Assembly (NCBI GenBank): GCA_963833835.1
Contig: CAWHZI010000016.1
Coordinates: forward strand, 124,001-188,000
DNA length: 64,000 nucleotides
Reading direction: 5' to 3'
Source of the DNA: Bog-532 sp963833835
Lineage (GTDB): Bacteria; Actinomycetota; Actinomycetes; Streptosporangiales; Streptosporangiaceae
The notes under the pieces were generated by a model, which searched no databases, was not told the origin of the DNA, and saw nothing but the letters and a program-made list of their open reading frames with translations. The translations under genes and the position numbers were made by a program. Positions 39,168-47,922 of the stretch are shown here, one piece after another; within the stretch, counting starts at the first letter, position 1; each line of letters opens with the position of its first letter.

Positions 39168-40583
39168 ATGACGCCGGGCCCACTCCGGGTCCGCACCGCA
39201 GGTCTCGTTGATTCCTGGAACAGCTGGTCCGCCGGTCGTGTTCTCGGGCCTATGCGCAGGTACGCGGCGGTGTGGCGGATACCGGGGGCTCCGTTGCTTC
39301 TGGTGGCCGGCGTGTTCGCGCGGCTGGGCATGGGGATGACGCCGCTGGCGCTGCTGTTCCTGGTGCACCAGGAGACGGGACAGTACGCGCTGGCCGCGGT
39401 GACGAGCGGTGCTTACGCGCTGTCGGCCGCCCTGGCCAGCCCGGTGGTGGGGCGGCTGGTGGACCGGCTGGGCGCGCCCCCGGTGCTGAGCGTCGCGGCG
39501 GTGGCCAACCCGCTCGCCCTGGGCGGCCTGCTGGTGGCGGCGCACGCCCGGGCGCTCGGGTTGATCCCGGTGGCGGCCGCCTGCGCCGGGATGACCTACC
39601 CGCCGCTGACCGCGGCGATCCGCAGTGCCTGGATCGGCCTCACCGAAGGGGAGCGGTCCGGCTTGCGGCAAAGCGCCCTGGCCGTGGAAACCTCGTTGTA
39701 CGAGCTGGTCTTCGTGACCGGCCCGCTGCTGGTCGCGATCTTCGTGCTGGTCGCGTCGCCGGCTGCCGCCATCGCTGCGTCGGCCTTCGCCACCTTGACC
39801 GGGACGCTGGTGCTGGCCCGCAGCCCGATCCTCCGGCGGCCGGGCGGGCGGCCGATGACGGCGCGTACCCGTGGCCTGGGCCCGCTGCTGATCCCCGGGT
39901 TCGTGCCCGTGCTGGTCTGCGTGGCCAGCCTGAGCGTGGCGTTTGGCGCGGTCAGTGTGACCGTGCCCGCGTTCGCCAGCCAGCACGCCGGGTCCGGCGG
40001 CCAGAGCCTGGCCGGGATACTGCTCGCGGTCTGGGGACTGGGCTCGGTCATCGGCGGTTTCGGGTACGGCGCGCTACGCATCGCCGCGCCGCTGTCCCGG
40101 CAGTTCGGCTGGCTGCTGGCGGCGGTGGCCGTGAGCACTGCGCTGCTTGCGGTGATGCCGGGCCCGTTGGCGCTGGGCGCCGCTCTGGCCATCGGCGGCA
40201 TCACGATCGCGCCCGCGCTGACCGTGTACACCGCCATCGTCGGGCGCATCGTCCCGGCGGGCATGCGCAACGAGGCCAACACGTGGCTGGCCACCGTCCC
40301 GTTCGCGGGCAACTCGGCGGGCGGCGCGATGGCGGGCCTGATCGTCGACCACCCGGGTACCGTGCCCTGGTCCTTCGGCTTCGCCGCCACCGTGGTCGCA
40401 GCCGCGGTCCTGGTCGCGGCCTGGCCGTCCGGCCCGATCAAGCGGGCCGACTCCGCAGCTGTCGTCGCCGGTGAACCGCGGGCCGCCGCGCTGCCCGCGG
40501 TGATCGCGAGTGAGACCCGCTTAACCAGGCAACGATGTGCCCGGGCCTCTTGGTCCTGGGCGGCGTGGGGTTGGCGCGACTGA
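39168..40583 (+). CDS. MFS transporter
   Basis: 471 residues with about 12 hydrophobic helices. SPVVGRLVDRLGAPPVLSVAA is the loop between helices 2 and 3; GMTYPPLTAAIRSAWIGL and ALAVETSLYELVFVTGPLL are characteristic of an actinobacterial MFS group. I chose the ATG at 39168; an internal ATG at 39252 would remove a non-membrane N-terminal tail. The C-terminal 40 residues are soluble and Ala/Arg-rich. Substrate unknown. The next 270 bp (40584-40853) hold no gene I recognise. Confidence 0.88.
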   Translation: MTPGPLRVRTAGLVDSWNSWSAGRVLGPMRRYAAVWRIPGAPLLLVAGVFARLGMGMTPLALLFLVHQETGQYALAAVTSGAYALSAALASPVVGRLVDRLGAPPVLSVAAVANPLALGGLLVAAHARALGLIPVAAACAGMTYPPLTAAIRSAWIGLTEGERSGLRQSALAVETSLYELVFVTGPLLVAIFVLVASPAAAIAASAFATLTGTLVLARSPILRRPGGRPMTARTRGLGPLLIPGFVPVLVCVASLSVAFGAVSVTVPAFASQHAGSGGQSLAGILLAVWGLGSVIGGFGYGALRIAAPLSRQFGWLLAAVAVSTALLAVMPGPLALGAALAIGGITIAPALTVYTAIVGRIVPAGMRNEANTWLATVPFAGNSAGGAMAGLIVDHPGTVPWSFGFAATVVAAAVLVAAWPSGPIKRADSAAVVAGEPRAAALPAVIASETRLTRQRCARASWSWAAWGWRD

Positions 40584-40853
40584 TGAGGTGGCGTACAGGC
40601 GCGGCCCGGGTCAGGGTGATCCACGGCCCGTCTGCCGTTGTCAGCGCATACGACTGACAACGTCACCGGGCGATGGATCTTCATGCCGGTGGGGATGCGG
40701 GACTGGCGGGATGGGCTGGCGACACGGGCGGGCCCGTCCGCCGTGAGGGCCGCCGCCCGGGGGCACCGACTGTATTTCCCGTGTGACTGGAGTGGCGCGT
40801 GTGGTCGCCCCCAGGTTGGGGAGCGAACTCAGCGTGATCCCCGCGACCTGCCC

Positions 40854-41582
40854 TCACCCTGCTTCGCCTACTGCGACCTGGGCGGCCAGGGCGATCAGGT
40901 CGTCCGCGGCATAATCGGCTTCCGCCGGTGGCGGTGGCGCCGCGCCGCCCGGTCCCCACTCGGCGGGCCGCGGGATGTAGCCGGTCCGCAGCCCCTGAGC
41001 CGCCGCGGCCACCAGGTCTTCCGGGTGACAGGCGACCATCAGCACCCGGCTCGGCGGGATATCGAAGTAACCGGGGATGAGCTGGTAGACCCGCGGATCC
41101 GGCTTGTAGGACCGGGCCAGCTCGGCCGACACGATGCAGTCGAACGGCAGCCCGGCGAACCGGGCCAGCCGGGTCAGCAGGCCCAGTCCGCCGTTGGACA
41201 GCGGGCTGAGGTAGTGCCGTTCGCGCAGCGCGGTCAGGCCGGGCCCGCTGTCCGGCCACGGGGCCAGCCGGTGCCAGGCCAGGACCAGCTCGTCCCGGTC
41301 GGCATCGGTCAGGGCCCCGAGCCCGTGCTCGTCGGCCACCTGGTCCAGCATCATCCGGTGCAGCACGTCCAGCGGCCGGAACGGCAGCCCGCCCTCGACG
41401 ACCCGGTTCAGCGTCGGGTGGTAGAGCGCCCGCCAGGCGTTGGCCAGCTCGGGCCAGTCGGCCTCGATCCCGGCCCGGCGCCCCACCCGGGCCAGCGCCT
41501 CGGCGATGCTCGTGTGCCAGTCCACCAGCGTCCCGAACACGTCAAACGCCACGACCTCGATGTCCACGTCCTCAATGACCAC
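40854..41582 (-). CDS. HAD-family hydrolase, type II haloacid dehalogenase-like
   Basis: 242 residues. The nucleophile motif AFDVFGTLVDWHTSI is the type II 2-haloacid dehalogenase form of HAD motif I; motif II is SPLSNGG, motif III is the Lys of SYKPDPRVYQL, and motif IV is MVACHPEDLVAA, in which His-Pro-Glu replaces the more common His-x-x-Asp. The catalytic set is thus nearly complete. The substrate could be a haloacid, but many relatives act on other phosphate or halide compounds. Confidence 0.88.
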   Translation of the reverse strand: MVIEDVDIEVVAFDVFGTLVDWHTSIAEALARVGRRAGIEADWPELANAWRALYHPTLNRVVEGGLPFRPLDVLHRMMLDQVADEHGLGALTDADRDELVLAWHRLAPWPDSGPGLTALRERHYLSPLSNGGLGLLTRLARFAGLPFDCIVSAELARSYKPDPRVYQLIPGYFDIPPSRVLMVACHPEDLVAAAAQGLRTGYIPRPAEWGPGGAAPPPPAEADYAADDLIALAAQVAVGEAG

Positions 41583-41644
41583 GTCGCGTTCCTTCCCGCC
41601 GGCGTGATCCGCAATACCGCTACCCGTCGCGTAGTCTCCCGATC

Positions 41645-42271
41645 ATGGGAGCAGCGGAGCCGCCCGATCAGTGGCTGGCCGCGCTGGGCGGTGACGGCGC
41701 CGAACGCGACGACGCGGAGGCCCGGCTGCACGGGGCCCTGCTGCGGGTGGCCCGGTCCGAGCTGAGCCGCCGTCGCGGCCAGCTCAACGTGTCCGGTCCC
41801 GAACTGGACGACCTGGCCCATCAGGCCGCGGCGGACGCCATGGTGGCCATCATGGCCCGGCTGGATCAGTTCCGGGGCGAGAGCCGGTTCACCACCTGGG
41901 CCTACAAGTTCGTGATGTTCGAGGTGTCGGCCAAGATCGGACGGCACTTCTGGCGTGCGCCGCCGGTGCCGCTGGAAATCGAGGACTGGGACCGGCTGCC
42001 GGACCGGTTCGGGTTCGACCCGGCGGGGGAGTCGGAGCGGCGCGACTTCATCCGGGCGGTGCGCCGCGCGGTGGACGAGGACCTTACCGACCACCAGCGC
42101 CGGATCTTCGTCACGCTGGTCCTGGACGGCGTGCCGCTGGATGCCCTGGCCGAAAAGTCCGGCTCGAGCCGGAACGCGATCTACAAAACGATGTTCGACG
42201 CCCGGCGTAAACTGCGAGCCAGTCTGGTAGCCAACGGGTACCTGGACGATGACTCGGTGAGGCGCCCATGA
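41645..42271 (+). CDS. ECF-type RNA polymerase sigma factor
   Basis: 208 residues. Region 2 reads LDDLAHQAAADAMVAIMARLDQFRGESRFTTWAYKFVMFEVSAK, and region 4 reads DHQRRIFVTLVLDGVPLDALAEKSGSSRNAIYKTMFDARRKLRA, the helix-turn-helix for the -35 element. The stop overlaps the start of a zinc anti-sigma gene (ATGA), so the pair forms a classic ECF sigma/anti-sigma unit. Confidence 0.93.
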   Translation: MGAAEPPDQWLAALGGDGAERDDAEARLHGALLRVARSELSRRRGQLNVSGPELDDLAHQAAADAMVAIMARLDQFRGESRFTTWAYKFVMFEVSAKIGRHFWRAPPVPLEIEDWDRLPDRFGFDPAGESERRDFIRAVRRAVDEDLTDHQRRIFVTLVLDGVPLDALAEKSGSSRNAIYKTMFDARRKLRASLVANGYLDDDSVRRP

Positions 42272-42549
42272 ACGGCTGGTCAGCCTTTGAGCGCTTCGTG
42301 CGGACCGACCCGTCCGACACCGGCTGTGGTCCGGCCATGGACGCGATGGACGTCTACGCGGAACTGGCCGTCGCCGGCCGGACTGCCGCGGAAGAGCGCT
42401 ACCCCGGGGTCGCCGCGCACCTGCGCTTCTGCGACCCGTGCCGCCAGGACTTCGAGGGCCTGATGACGCTGATCCGCGCCAACGGCCACGGCCCCGGCCA
42501 GATCTTACGAAGTCCTTACAACGGCCAGGCCCGCTGGGAACCGGGGTAA
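42268..42549 (+). CDS. Soluble zinc anti-sigma factor
   Basis: 93 residues containing HLRFCDPC (residues 52-59), the H-x3-C-x2-C zinc motif of ZAS anti-sigma factors. An upstream Cys20 is present. There is no membrane helix, so sensing would be cytoplasmic, perhaps of thiol oxidation as in RsrA-type proteins. It overlaps the sigma gene by 4 bp, which fixes its partner. Confidence 0.85.
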   Translation: MNGWSAFERFVRTDPSDTGCGPAMDAMDVYAELAVAGRTAAEERYPGVAAHLRFCDPCRQDFEGLMTLIRANGHGPGQILRSPYNGQARWEPG

Positions 42550-42614
42550 GAATCCGGGCCGCAACCCGCACTAACTCCTCGTCCATGCATACCAATCCTT
42601 AGGGACGGGGATCC

Positions 42615-43760
42615 ATGAAAAGCACTGCTCGTTTCGTCACCGCTGGCGCGGCGGCCCTGGCCGCGACGGCCCTGCTGGCCACCCCCAGCCTGGCCGCGAC
42701 CCACGGGGCCCAGCACGCGTCAGGCCCGGCGCCGGGCGAGGTGTTCGTCCAGACCGACGCCACCAGCGGGAATGCGATCGTCGTCTACCACCGCAACGGC
42801 GACGGCACGCTGACCCAGGCCGGCCAGTACGCCACCGGCGGCCTGGGCGGCATCCTGGCCGGCTCGGTCGTCGACCACCTGGCCTCCCAGGGCTCGCTCA
42901 CTTATGACTCCGAGCATGGCCTGCTGTACGCGGTCAACGCGGGCAGCGACACGGTCACGGTGTTCGGGGTGCACGGCGACCACCTGGTCCGCCACCAGGT
43001 CATCGGCAGCGGCGGTTCGTTCCCGGTCAGCGTGGCCACGCGCGGCAACGTGGTCTACGTGCTCAACGCTCGTGACGGCGGCTCGGTCCAGGGCTTCCTG
43101 CGGGTCGGCTCGTCGCTGGTGCGGGTGCCGTCCTGGCACCGCGCGCTCGGCCTCGATGCGTCGCAGACTCCCGAGTTCACCAGCACCCCGGGCCAGGTCG
43201 CGTTCACCCCGGACGGCCGCCAGCTGGTCGTCACCACCAAGGGCAACGGCAACGACATCGACGTGTTCGCGGTCTCCCCGGGCGGTGCCCCGTCCGCCCA
43301 CCCGGTGGTCAACGCCGACCCGGGCGCGGTCCCGTTCGCGGTCAGCTTCGACGCCGGCGGTCACCTGGCCGTATCTGAAGCCGGGACCAACAGCGTGGCC
43401 ACGTTCACCGTCGGCCACGACGGGAAGCTCACCCTGATCAGCCGGGCCGCCACCGGGCAGATGGCGACCTGCTGGATCGCCCGGGACGGCTCGCTGTTCT
43501 ACGCCTCCAACGCGGGCAGCGCCTCGGTGTCCGGATACGCCGACTTCGGGTCCGGCGCCCTGCACGCGCTGGGCAACACCACGGCCGGGGCCGGCACGGT
43601 GGACGCGGTAGCCAGCGCTGACGGCCGTGACCTCTACGTTCAAGGCGGCGCGAACGGCACCGTGAGCGAGTTCGCGGTGCACGCGAACGGCTCGCTGACT
43701 CCGATCGGCTCGGTCACCGTGCCCGGCGCCGTCGGCGGCGAGGGGATCGCCACCTCCTGA
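42615..43760 (+). CDS. Secreted lactonase-like beta-propeller protein
   Basis: 381 residues with a clear signal peptide (MKSTARF then an Ala-rich core ending near SLAA). The mature part is a repeated-blade propeller like 6-phosphogluconolactonase-type proteins (YTF/Asp-Gly repeats such as PGQVAFTPDGRQLVVTTKG and DRDLYV-like blades). Two repeats of VLNARDGGSVQGFL and YASNAGSASVSGY mark blade ends. It lies 65 bp after the anti-sigma gene and may be a target or product of that sigma factor. A hairpin terminator follows at 43776. Confidence 0.85.
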   Translation: MKSTARFVTAGAAALAATALLATPSLAATHGAQHASGPAPGEVFVQTDATSGNAIVVYHRNGDGTLTQAGQYATGGLGGILAGSVVDHLASQGSLTYDSEHGLLYAVNAGSDTVTVFGVHGDHLVRHQVIGSGGSFPVSVATRGNVVYVLNARDGGSVQGFLRVGSSLVRVPSWHRALGLDASQTPEFTSTPGQVAFTPDGRQLVVTTKGNGNDIDVFAVSPGGAPSAHPVVNADPGAVPFAVSFDAGGHLAVSEAGTNSVATFTVGHDGKLTLISRAATGQMATCWIARDGSLFYASNAGSASVSGYADFGSGALHALGNTTAGAGTVDAVASADGRDLYVQGGANGTVSEFAVHANGSLTPIGSVTVPGAVGGEGIATS

Positions 43761-43775
43761 CCGTCGTCCGGTAGA

Positions 43776-43810
43776 CCCGCCGGCCCTCGCAAACAGCGGA
43801 GGCCGGCGGG
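43776..43810. terminator. Bidirectional hairpin terminator
   Basis: CCCGCCGGCC and GGCCGGCGGG form a perfect 10-bp stem around a 15-nt loop, between convergent genes (propeller and aldo/keto reductase). No U-run is visible, which is common for actinobacterial terminators. Confidence 0.75.
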
Positions 43811-43832
43811 CACCGGGCTAGCCGTCAGCGAG

Positions 43833-44840
43833 CTACCAGGCGTAGTGCTCCGGGGCGGGCTTGTACCCGGGGAAGATGTCGTCCAGCTGCTTCAGGGTGT
43901 CCTCGCTCAGCCGCAGGCTGACCGCCCGCAGCGGCTCGTCCAGCTGCTCGATGGTCCGCGGCCCGATGATCGGCCCGGTCACCCCGTCCTGGTGCAGCAG
44001 CCAGGCCAGCGCGACGAGCGCGGGCTTCTCCCCGAGGGCGTCGCACAGCCCCTCGAACGCCTCGATCTGGTCCCGGTGCGCGTTCAGGGTCTCCTGGGCC
44101 CGGCCCGCCGTCCGGCGCCGGCCTTCCTGCTCCTTCTTCAGCACCCCGCCGAGCAGGCCGCCCTGCAGCGGGCTCCAGGGGATCACGCCCACCCCGTAGG
44201 CCCGGGCCGCGGGCAGCACTTCCAGCTCGATGTCCCGGGTCATCAGGTTGTACAGCGACTGCTCGCTGACCAGGCCGAGCAGGTGCCGCGCGGCGGCGGC
44301 GTCGTTGGCCTGGGCGATGTGCCAGCCCGCGAAGTTCGACGAGCCGACGTACAGGATCTTGCCCTGGGCGATCAGGATCTCCATAGCCTGCCAGATCTCG
44401 TCCCACGGGGTGTCCCGGTCCACGTGGTGCATCTGGTACAGGTCGATGTAGTCGGTCTGCAGCCGCTGCAGGGAGGCGTCGCAGGCCCGCCGGATGTTGA
44501 GGGCCGACAGCTTGCCCTCGTTCGGCCAGTCACTCATGGGCCCGAAGACCTTGGTCGCCAGCACGGTCTTTTCCCGGCGCCCGCCGCCACCGGCGAACCA
44601 GTCCCCGATGATCTCCTCGGTCCAGCCCGCGTGGGCCTCGGTGTTCTGGCTCACCTGTCCGGGCGGCCCGCCCATCGAGCCGTAGCGGTTGGCGGTGTCG
44701 AAGAAGTTGATGCCCACCTCGTGCGCGTGATTCATGATCGCGTGCGCATCGTCCGGCGGGGTCAGCGGCCCGAAGTTCATCGTGCCCAGGCACAGGCGGC
44801 TGACGCTGAGCCCGGTACGACCGAGATGTGTGAATTCCAT
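43833..44840 (-). CDS. Aldo/keto reductase
   Basis: 335 residues of the NADPH-dependent AKR barrel. The ATG at 44840 begins MEFTHLGRTGLSVSRLCLGT. Catalytic positions appear as Asp/Tyr in FFDTANRYGS, Lys in VLATKVFGP and His in YQMHHVD. The C-terminal NADP site includes GPIIGPRTIEQLDEPL. The likely substrate is an aldehyde or ketone; no linked pathway is evident. Confidence 0.93.
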   Translation of the reverse strand: MEFTHLGRTGLSVSRLCLGTMNFGPLTPPDDAHAIMNHAHEVGINFFDTANRYGSMGGPPGQVSQNTEAHAGWTEEIIGDWFAGGGGRREKTVLATKVFGPMSDWPNEGKLSALNIRRACDASLQRLQTDYIDLYQMHHVDRDTPWDEIWQAMEILIAQGKILYVGSSNFAGWHIAQANDAAAARHLLGLVSEQSLYNLMTRDIELEVLPAARAYGVGVIPWSPLQGGLLGGVLKKEQEGRRRTAGRAQETLNAHRDQIEAFEGLCDALGEKPALVALAWLLHQDGVTGPIIGPRTIEQLDEPLRAVSLRLSEDTLKQLDDIFPGYKPAPEHYAW

Positions 44841-45047
44841 AATTAATATCTTCTCGCGCGCCGCGTTCCCGCCCGCCCCTGGCCCCCGGGATGGGCCGTG
44901 GCCCAAGCGCTCCAGCGGGCCGGAGAACTAATAACAGCCCAATCGCGCGTTGAACGTTCTAAGTCCCCCCGCTGGTCATCCCCCTCTTCAGACTGGCGGG
45001 GGGACCCTTCCGCGACAGAGCTGCCAGTAGAGCCGCCCGCAGGGCCG

Positions 45048-46967
45048 CTAGGAGGGCGGGACGTCCAGGGCCGGGTTGCGGTCGAAGAAGCCCGACGGCT
45101 TCAGCCAGAACGAGACCGTGTCGGCCGGCATGACCGGCCAGTCTTCCGGCCGGGTGATGTGGTGGACGCCGAACACGTACCACAGGACCACGTCGGCGCC
45201 GGCGATGGGCCGGTTCTGCTTGGTCCAGGCGGCCAGCCCCTCGTCCCGCTCGCTCTGGTTGCAGAACTCCCCGGCGGGCCAGCGCTCGGCCGGGTCGTAC
45301 GGGGTGACCCACAACGTGTGGCCGATGACCTCGGCCCGGCGGTAGACCGGCGAGGCCGGGTCCATCATCGGCGGGAAACAGCTGCCCGGGATCAGCTTGT
45401 ACGCGGTCGGGGTGCCGAGCCGGTTGCGGCGGGTGTCGCTGGCCACCTTCCAGGTCCGCTGGGTGTCCCACCGGTAGTCCTGCTGGCCTTCGGCCTCGGT
45501 GCGCAGCGGCGTCTGCCGCTGGATCAGGGTCAGGCCCAGCGGGTTGTCCTCGCCAATCGGTGCGGCCTCGGAGTCGCAGCAGTACACGGTGTTGTCGGTG
45601 CCGTCGACGTCCAGGTCCAGCCGGGCCACGATGAAGTGCTGGTGGAACGGCGCGTACGTGCCGGTGTCCACGATCGTGCCGGGCGCGGTCTCGCCCGGGC
45701 GCAGCGCCGTGGTCACCATGATGCCGGTGGCCCGGATCTCGCACTCGATGCTGCCGTCGGTGTAGAAGCGCCAGTAGACCAGGTACTCGTAGTTGGCCAC
45801 GGTGGCGTGGAAGGAGATCACCATCCGGCGCATCCGGCGCGTCTCGGCGCCCGCCTCCGCGTCGACGTGCTTCCACAGCACGCCGTTGTCCTCTTCGTGC
45901 AGGCAGATCGCGTTGGGGATGCGGTACGGCTCACCCGCCGCGTTGTGCAGGGTGGCGTCCAGGTAGCGGATCTCGCCCAGGCAGTCGCAGTGCTGCTCGA
46001 GCGAGGTGGTCATGAAGCCCAGGCCCCACTCGCCGATGTCGAAGGCGGTGCGCCGGTAGTGCTCCGGGCTGGTGTCCCGGTACGGCACCACCATTTCGGC
46101 CAGTGACAGCCGGTGCGCGACCGGCCGGACCTGGCCGTCATCGTCGTAGGCGACCTGGTGCAGGACCAGGCCCTCGCGGTAGTTGAAGCCGATCCGCAGC
46201 GACCACTTCTGCCACCGCAGCTCGTAGCCGTCCAGGTCGAACGAGACCCCTTCGGGCTGGCTGATCTCCACCGGCCGCACGTCCTCGCGGGCGTGGTAGC
46301 CGGGGATGAGCGCGGGCACGTACTCGCCCATCACCGGGGGCGGCTCGACCGCGCCGGTGTCGCCCACCTCCAGCAGCTCCATCCGGTTCAGGTCGATGAC
46401 CGGGTGCAGCCCGTTGACCGGGTTCGCGTACGGGTTCGCGCCGGGGGCGGCCCGGTACCACACGTCGGACCAGCCGACCCGGCGGTCGCGGTACTGCTCG
46501 GGGATGAGGGCGAAGCCGTAGGTCCAGGTGTCGAACAGCACCAGGTCCAGGTCGGTGATGCCGCGCCGGGCCAGCGCGGCCACGATGTCCGGGTGGGCCC
46601 GCAGCGCGGCGTCGGCCTCGTGCCACTCGTCCACGGTGGCGTTGGGCTGCACCCCGGGCCGGTGGTCGAACGCGGTCACCTCGTCGCCGGTCAGCGAGAC
46701 CGTCGCGGTGTAGGCCTGGCCGTCGTCCCGGTTCCAGCAGGTGGCCAGGGCCGCCCGCCCGTACGGGTCGCCGGGTCGCCAGGCGGCCAGGTCGGACTTG
46801 CCCGGCTCGGCCAGCTCGATGCCGCCGAACCGCCACCGCTCGCCCACGCCGCGGTCGCGGCGCAGCACGGCCACCGCCTGGCGGATCTCCGCGGCGGTCA
46901 GCGGGTCGAGGGGATGGCCGGTACTCGCCGGACTCCCGTCATTGCTGGTACTGATGGGGAGCATCAT
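45048..46967 (-). CDS. Copper amine oxidase (TPQ-dependent)
   Basis: 639 residues, with no signal peptide, so cytoplasmic. The active-site Tyr that becomes topaquinone is Tyr393 in VANYEYL, and the catalytic base Asp310 lies in FDIGEWGLGFM. Copper ligands are His-x-His in FHQHFIVARLD and a distal His in HHITRPEDWPVM. The enzyme oxidatively deaminates primary amines to aldehydes with O2. It is the last gene of a leftward group with an extradiol dioxygenase and an oxalomesaconate-tautomerase-like protein, pointing to an aromatic amine. Confidence 0.94.
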   Translation of the reverse strand: MMLPISTSNDGSPASTGHPLDPLTAAEIRQAVAVLRRDRGVGERWRFGGIELAEPGKSDLAAWRPGDPYGRAALATCWNRDDGQAYTATVSLTGDEVTAFDHRPGVQPNATVDEWHEADAALRAHPDIVAALARRGITDLDLVLFDTWTYGFALIPEQYRDRRVGWSDVWYRAAPGANPYANPVNGLHPVIDLNRMELLEVGDTGAVEPPPVMGEYVPALIPGYHAREDVRPVEISQPEGVSFDLDGYELRWQKWSLRIGFNYREGLVLHQVAYDDDGQVRPVAHRLSLAEMVVPYRDTSPEHYRRTAFDIGEWGLGFMTTSLEQHCDCLGEIRYLDATLHNAAGEPYRIPNAICLHEEDNGVLWKHVDAEAGAETRRMRRMVISFHATVANYEYLVYWRFYTDGSIECEIRATGIMVTTALRPGETAPGTIVDTGTYAPFHQHFIVARLDLDVDGTDNTVYCCDSEAAPIGEDNPLGLTLIQRQTPLRTEAEGQQDYRWDTQRTWKVASDTRRNRLGTPTAYKLIPGSCFPPMMDPASPVYRRAEVIGHTLWVTPYDPAERWPAGEFCNQSERDEGLAAWTKQNRPIAGADVVLWYVFGVHHITRPEDWPVMPADTVSFWLKPSGFFDRNPALDVPPS

Positions 46968-46968
46968 G

Positions 46969-47922
46969 TCACGGGCCCACCGGCGGGGTGCCGTGGGTGT
47001 GGAACGAGCTGATCGTCTTCAGGCCCCAGGCTTGGCCCTTGGCCCGCTCGGCCTCGCTCCAGCTGACCGTTTCCCAGTCCGGGGCGAAGATCAGCCGGGC
47101 CACCGGGTTGCACAGCTCGATCCGGTTCCCGCCCGGCTCGTAGACGTAGAGGAAGAACGTCTGCTGGATGGCGTGCTTGTGCGGCCCGGTCTCGATGAAC
47201 ACCCCGTGGTCCAGGCAGATGTCGGCCCCGCGCAGGATGTCCTCGCGGGTGTCGGTGGCGAAGGCCAGGTGGTGCAGCCGTCCCCGGCTGCCCGTCCAGT
47301 CCTCGGTGTAGACCAGGTCGTAGGACTTGCTGGCGAAGTGCAGCCAGCGGGCCGACACCACCCCGGTGTCCAGCACGATCTGCTCGGTGGCCCGGGCGCC
47401 CAGCTGGCCGACGATGAAGTCGGTGGTCTCGGTGACGTCGGCGGCCAGGTAGTTGACGTGGTCCAGCCGCCGGACGCCGATCCCGCGGCCCGGGTAGGCC
47501 TGGGCCTGGTTCTTCAGCGCCGGGGCCAGCTCGGGCGGGGCCTGGTACCACTCGCTCTCCCAGTACAGCCGCATCTCGTGGCCGTCCGGGTCGCGGAAGG
47601 CGTAGGTCGGGCCGATCCCGGGCTCACCGTCGGTCCAGCCGGTGCCGAGCCCGGAGTCCGCCAGGTGTTTGACCGTCCGCTCCAGCGCTTCCTGGCTCGA
47701 CGCGCGGAGCGCGGTGACCCCGAGGCCGGACGTGTCGTGCGCGGTCAGCTTGAGGCTGAACTGCTCGTAGTCGTCCCAGGTGCGCAAGTAGACCGAGTTG
47801 CCCTCCCGCCCGGTCTCGGTCAGCCCCAGGATGTTGACGAAGAACCACAGGCTGCGCTCGGGCTCGGGGGTGAGCAGCTCGGCGTGGCCCAGGTGGGCGA
47901 CGTCATGCCGTAGTGCGGTCAT
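46969..47922 (-). CDS. Extradiol (catechol 2,3-) dioxygenase-type VOC enzyme
   Basis: 317 residues with two VOC domains. N-terminal HLGHAELLTPEPERSLWFFVNILGL and the C-terminal catalytic half with His in RLDHVNYL, RLHHLAFATD and Glu in GGNRIELCN give the 2-His-1-Glu iron site. The enzyme would cleave a catechol ring meta to the diol. It sits 1 bp upstream of the copper amine oxidase gene and overlaps the 3' end of the tautomerase gene by 20 bp. Confidence 0.9.
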   Translation of the reverse strand: MTALRHDVAHLGHAELLTPEPERSLWFFVNILGLTETGREGNSVYLRTWDDYEQFSLKLTAHDTSGLGVTALRASSQEALERTVKHLADSGLGTGWTDGEPGIGPTYAFRDPDGHEMRLYWESEWYQAPPELAPALKNQAQAYPGRGIGVRRLDHVNYLAADVTETTDFIVGQLGARATEQIVLDTGVVSARWLHFASKSYDLVYTEDWTGSRGRLHHLAFATDTREDILRGADICLDHGVFIETGPHKHAIQQTFFLYVYEPGGNRIELCNPVARLIFAPDWETVSWSEAERAKGQAWGLKTISSFHTHGTPPVGP

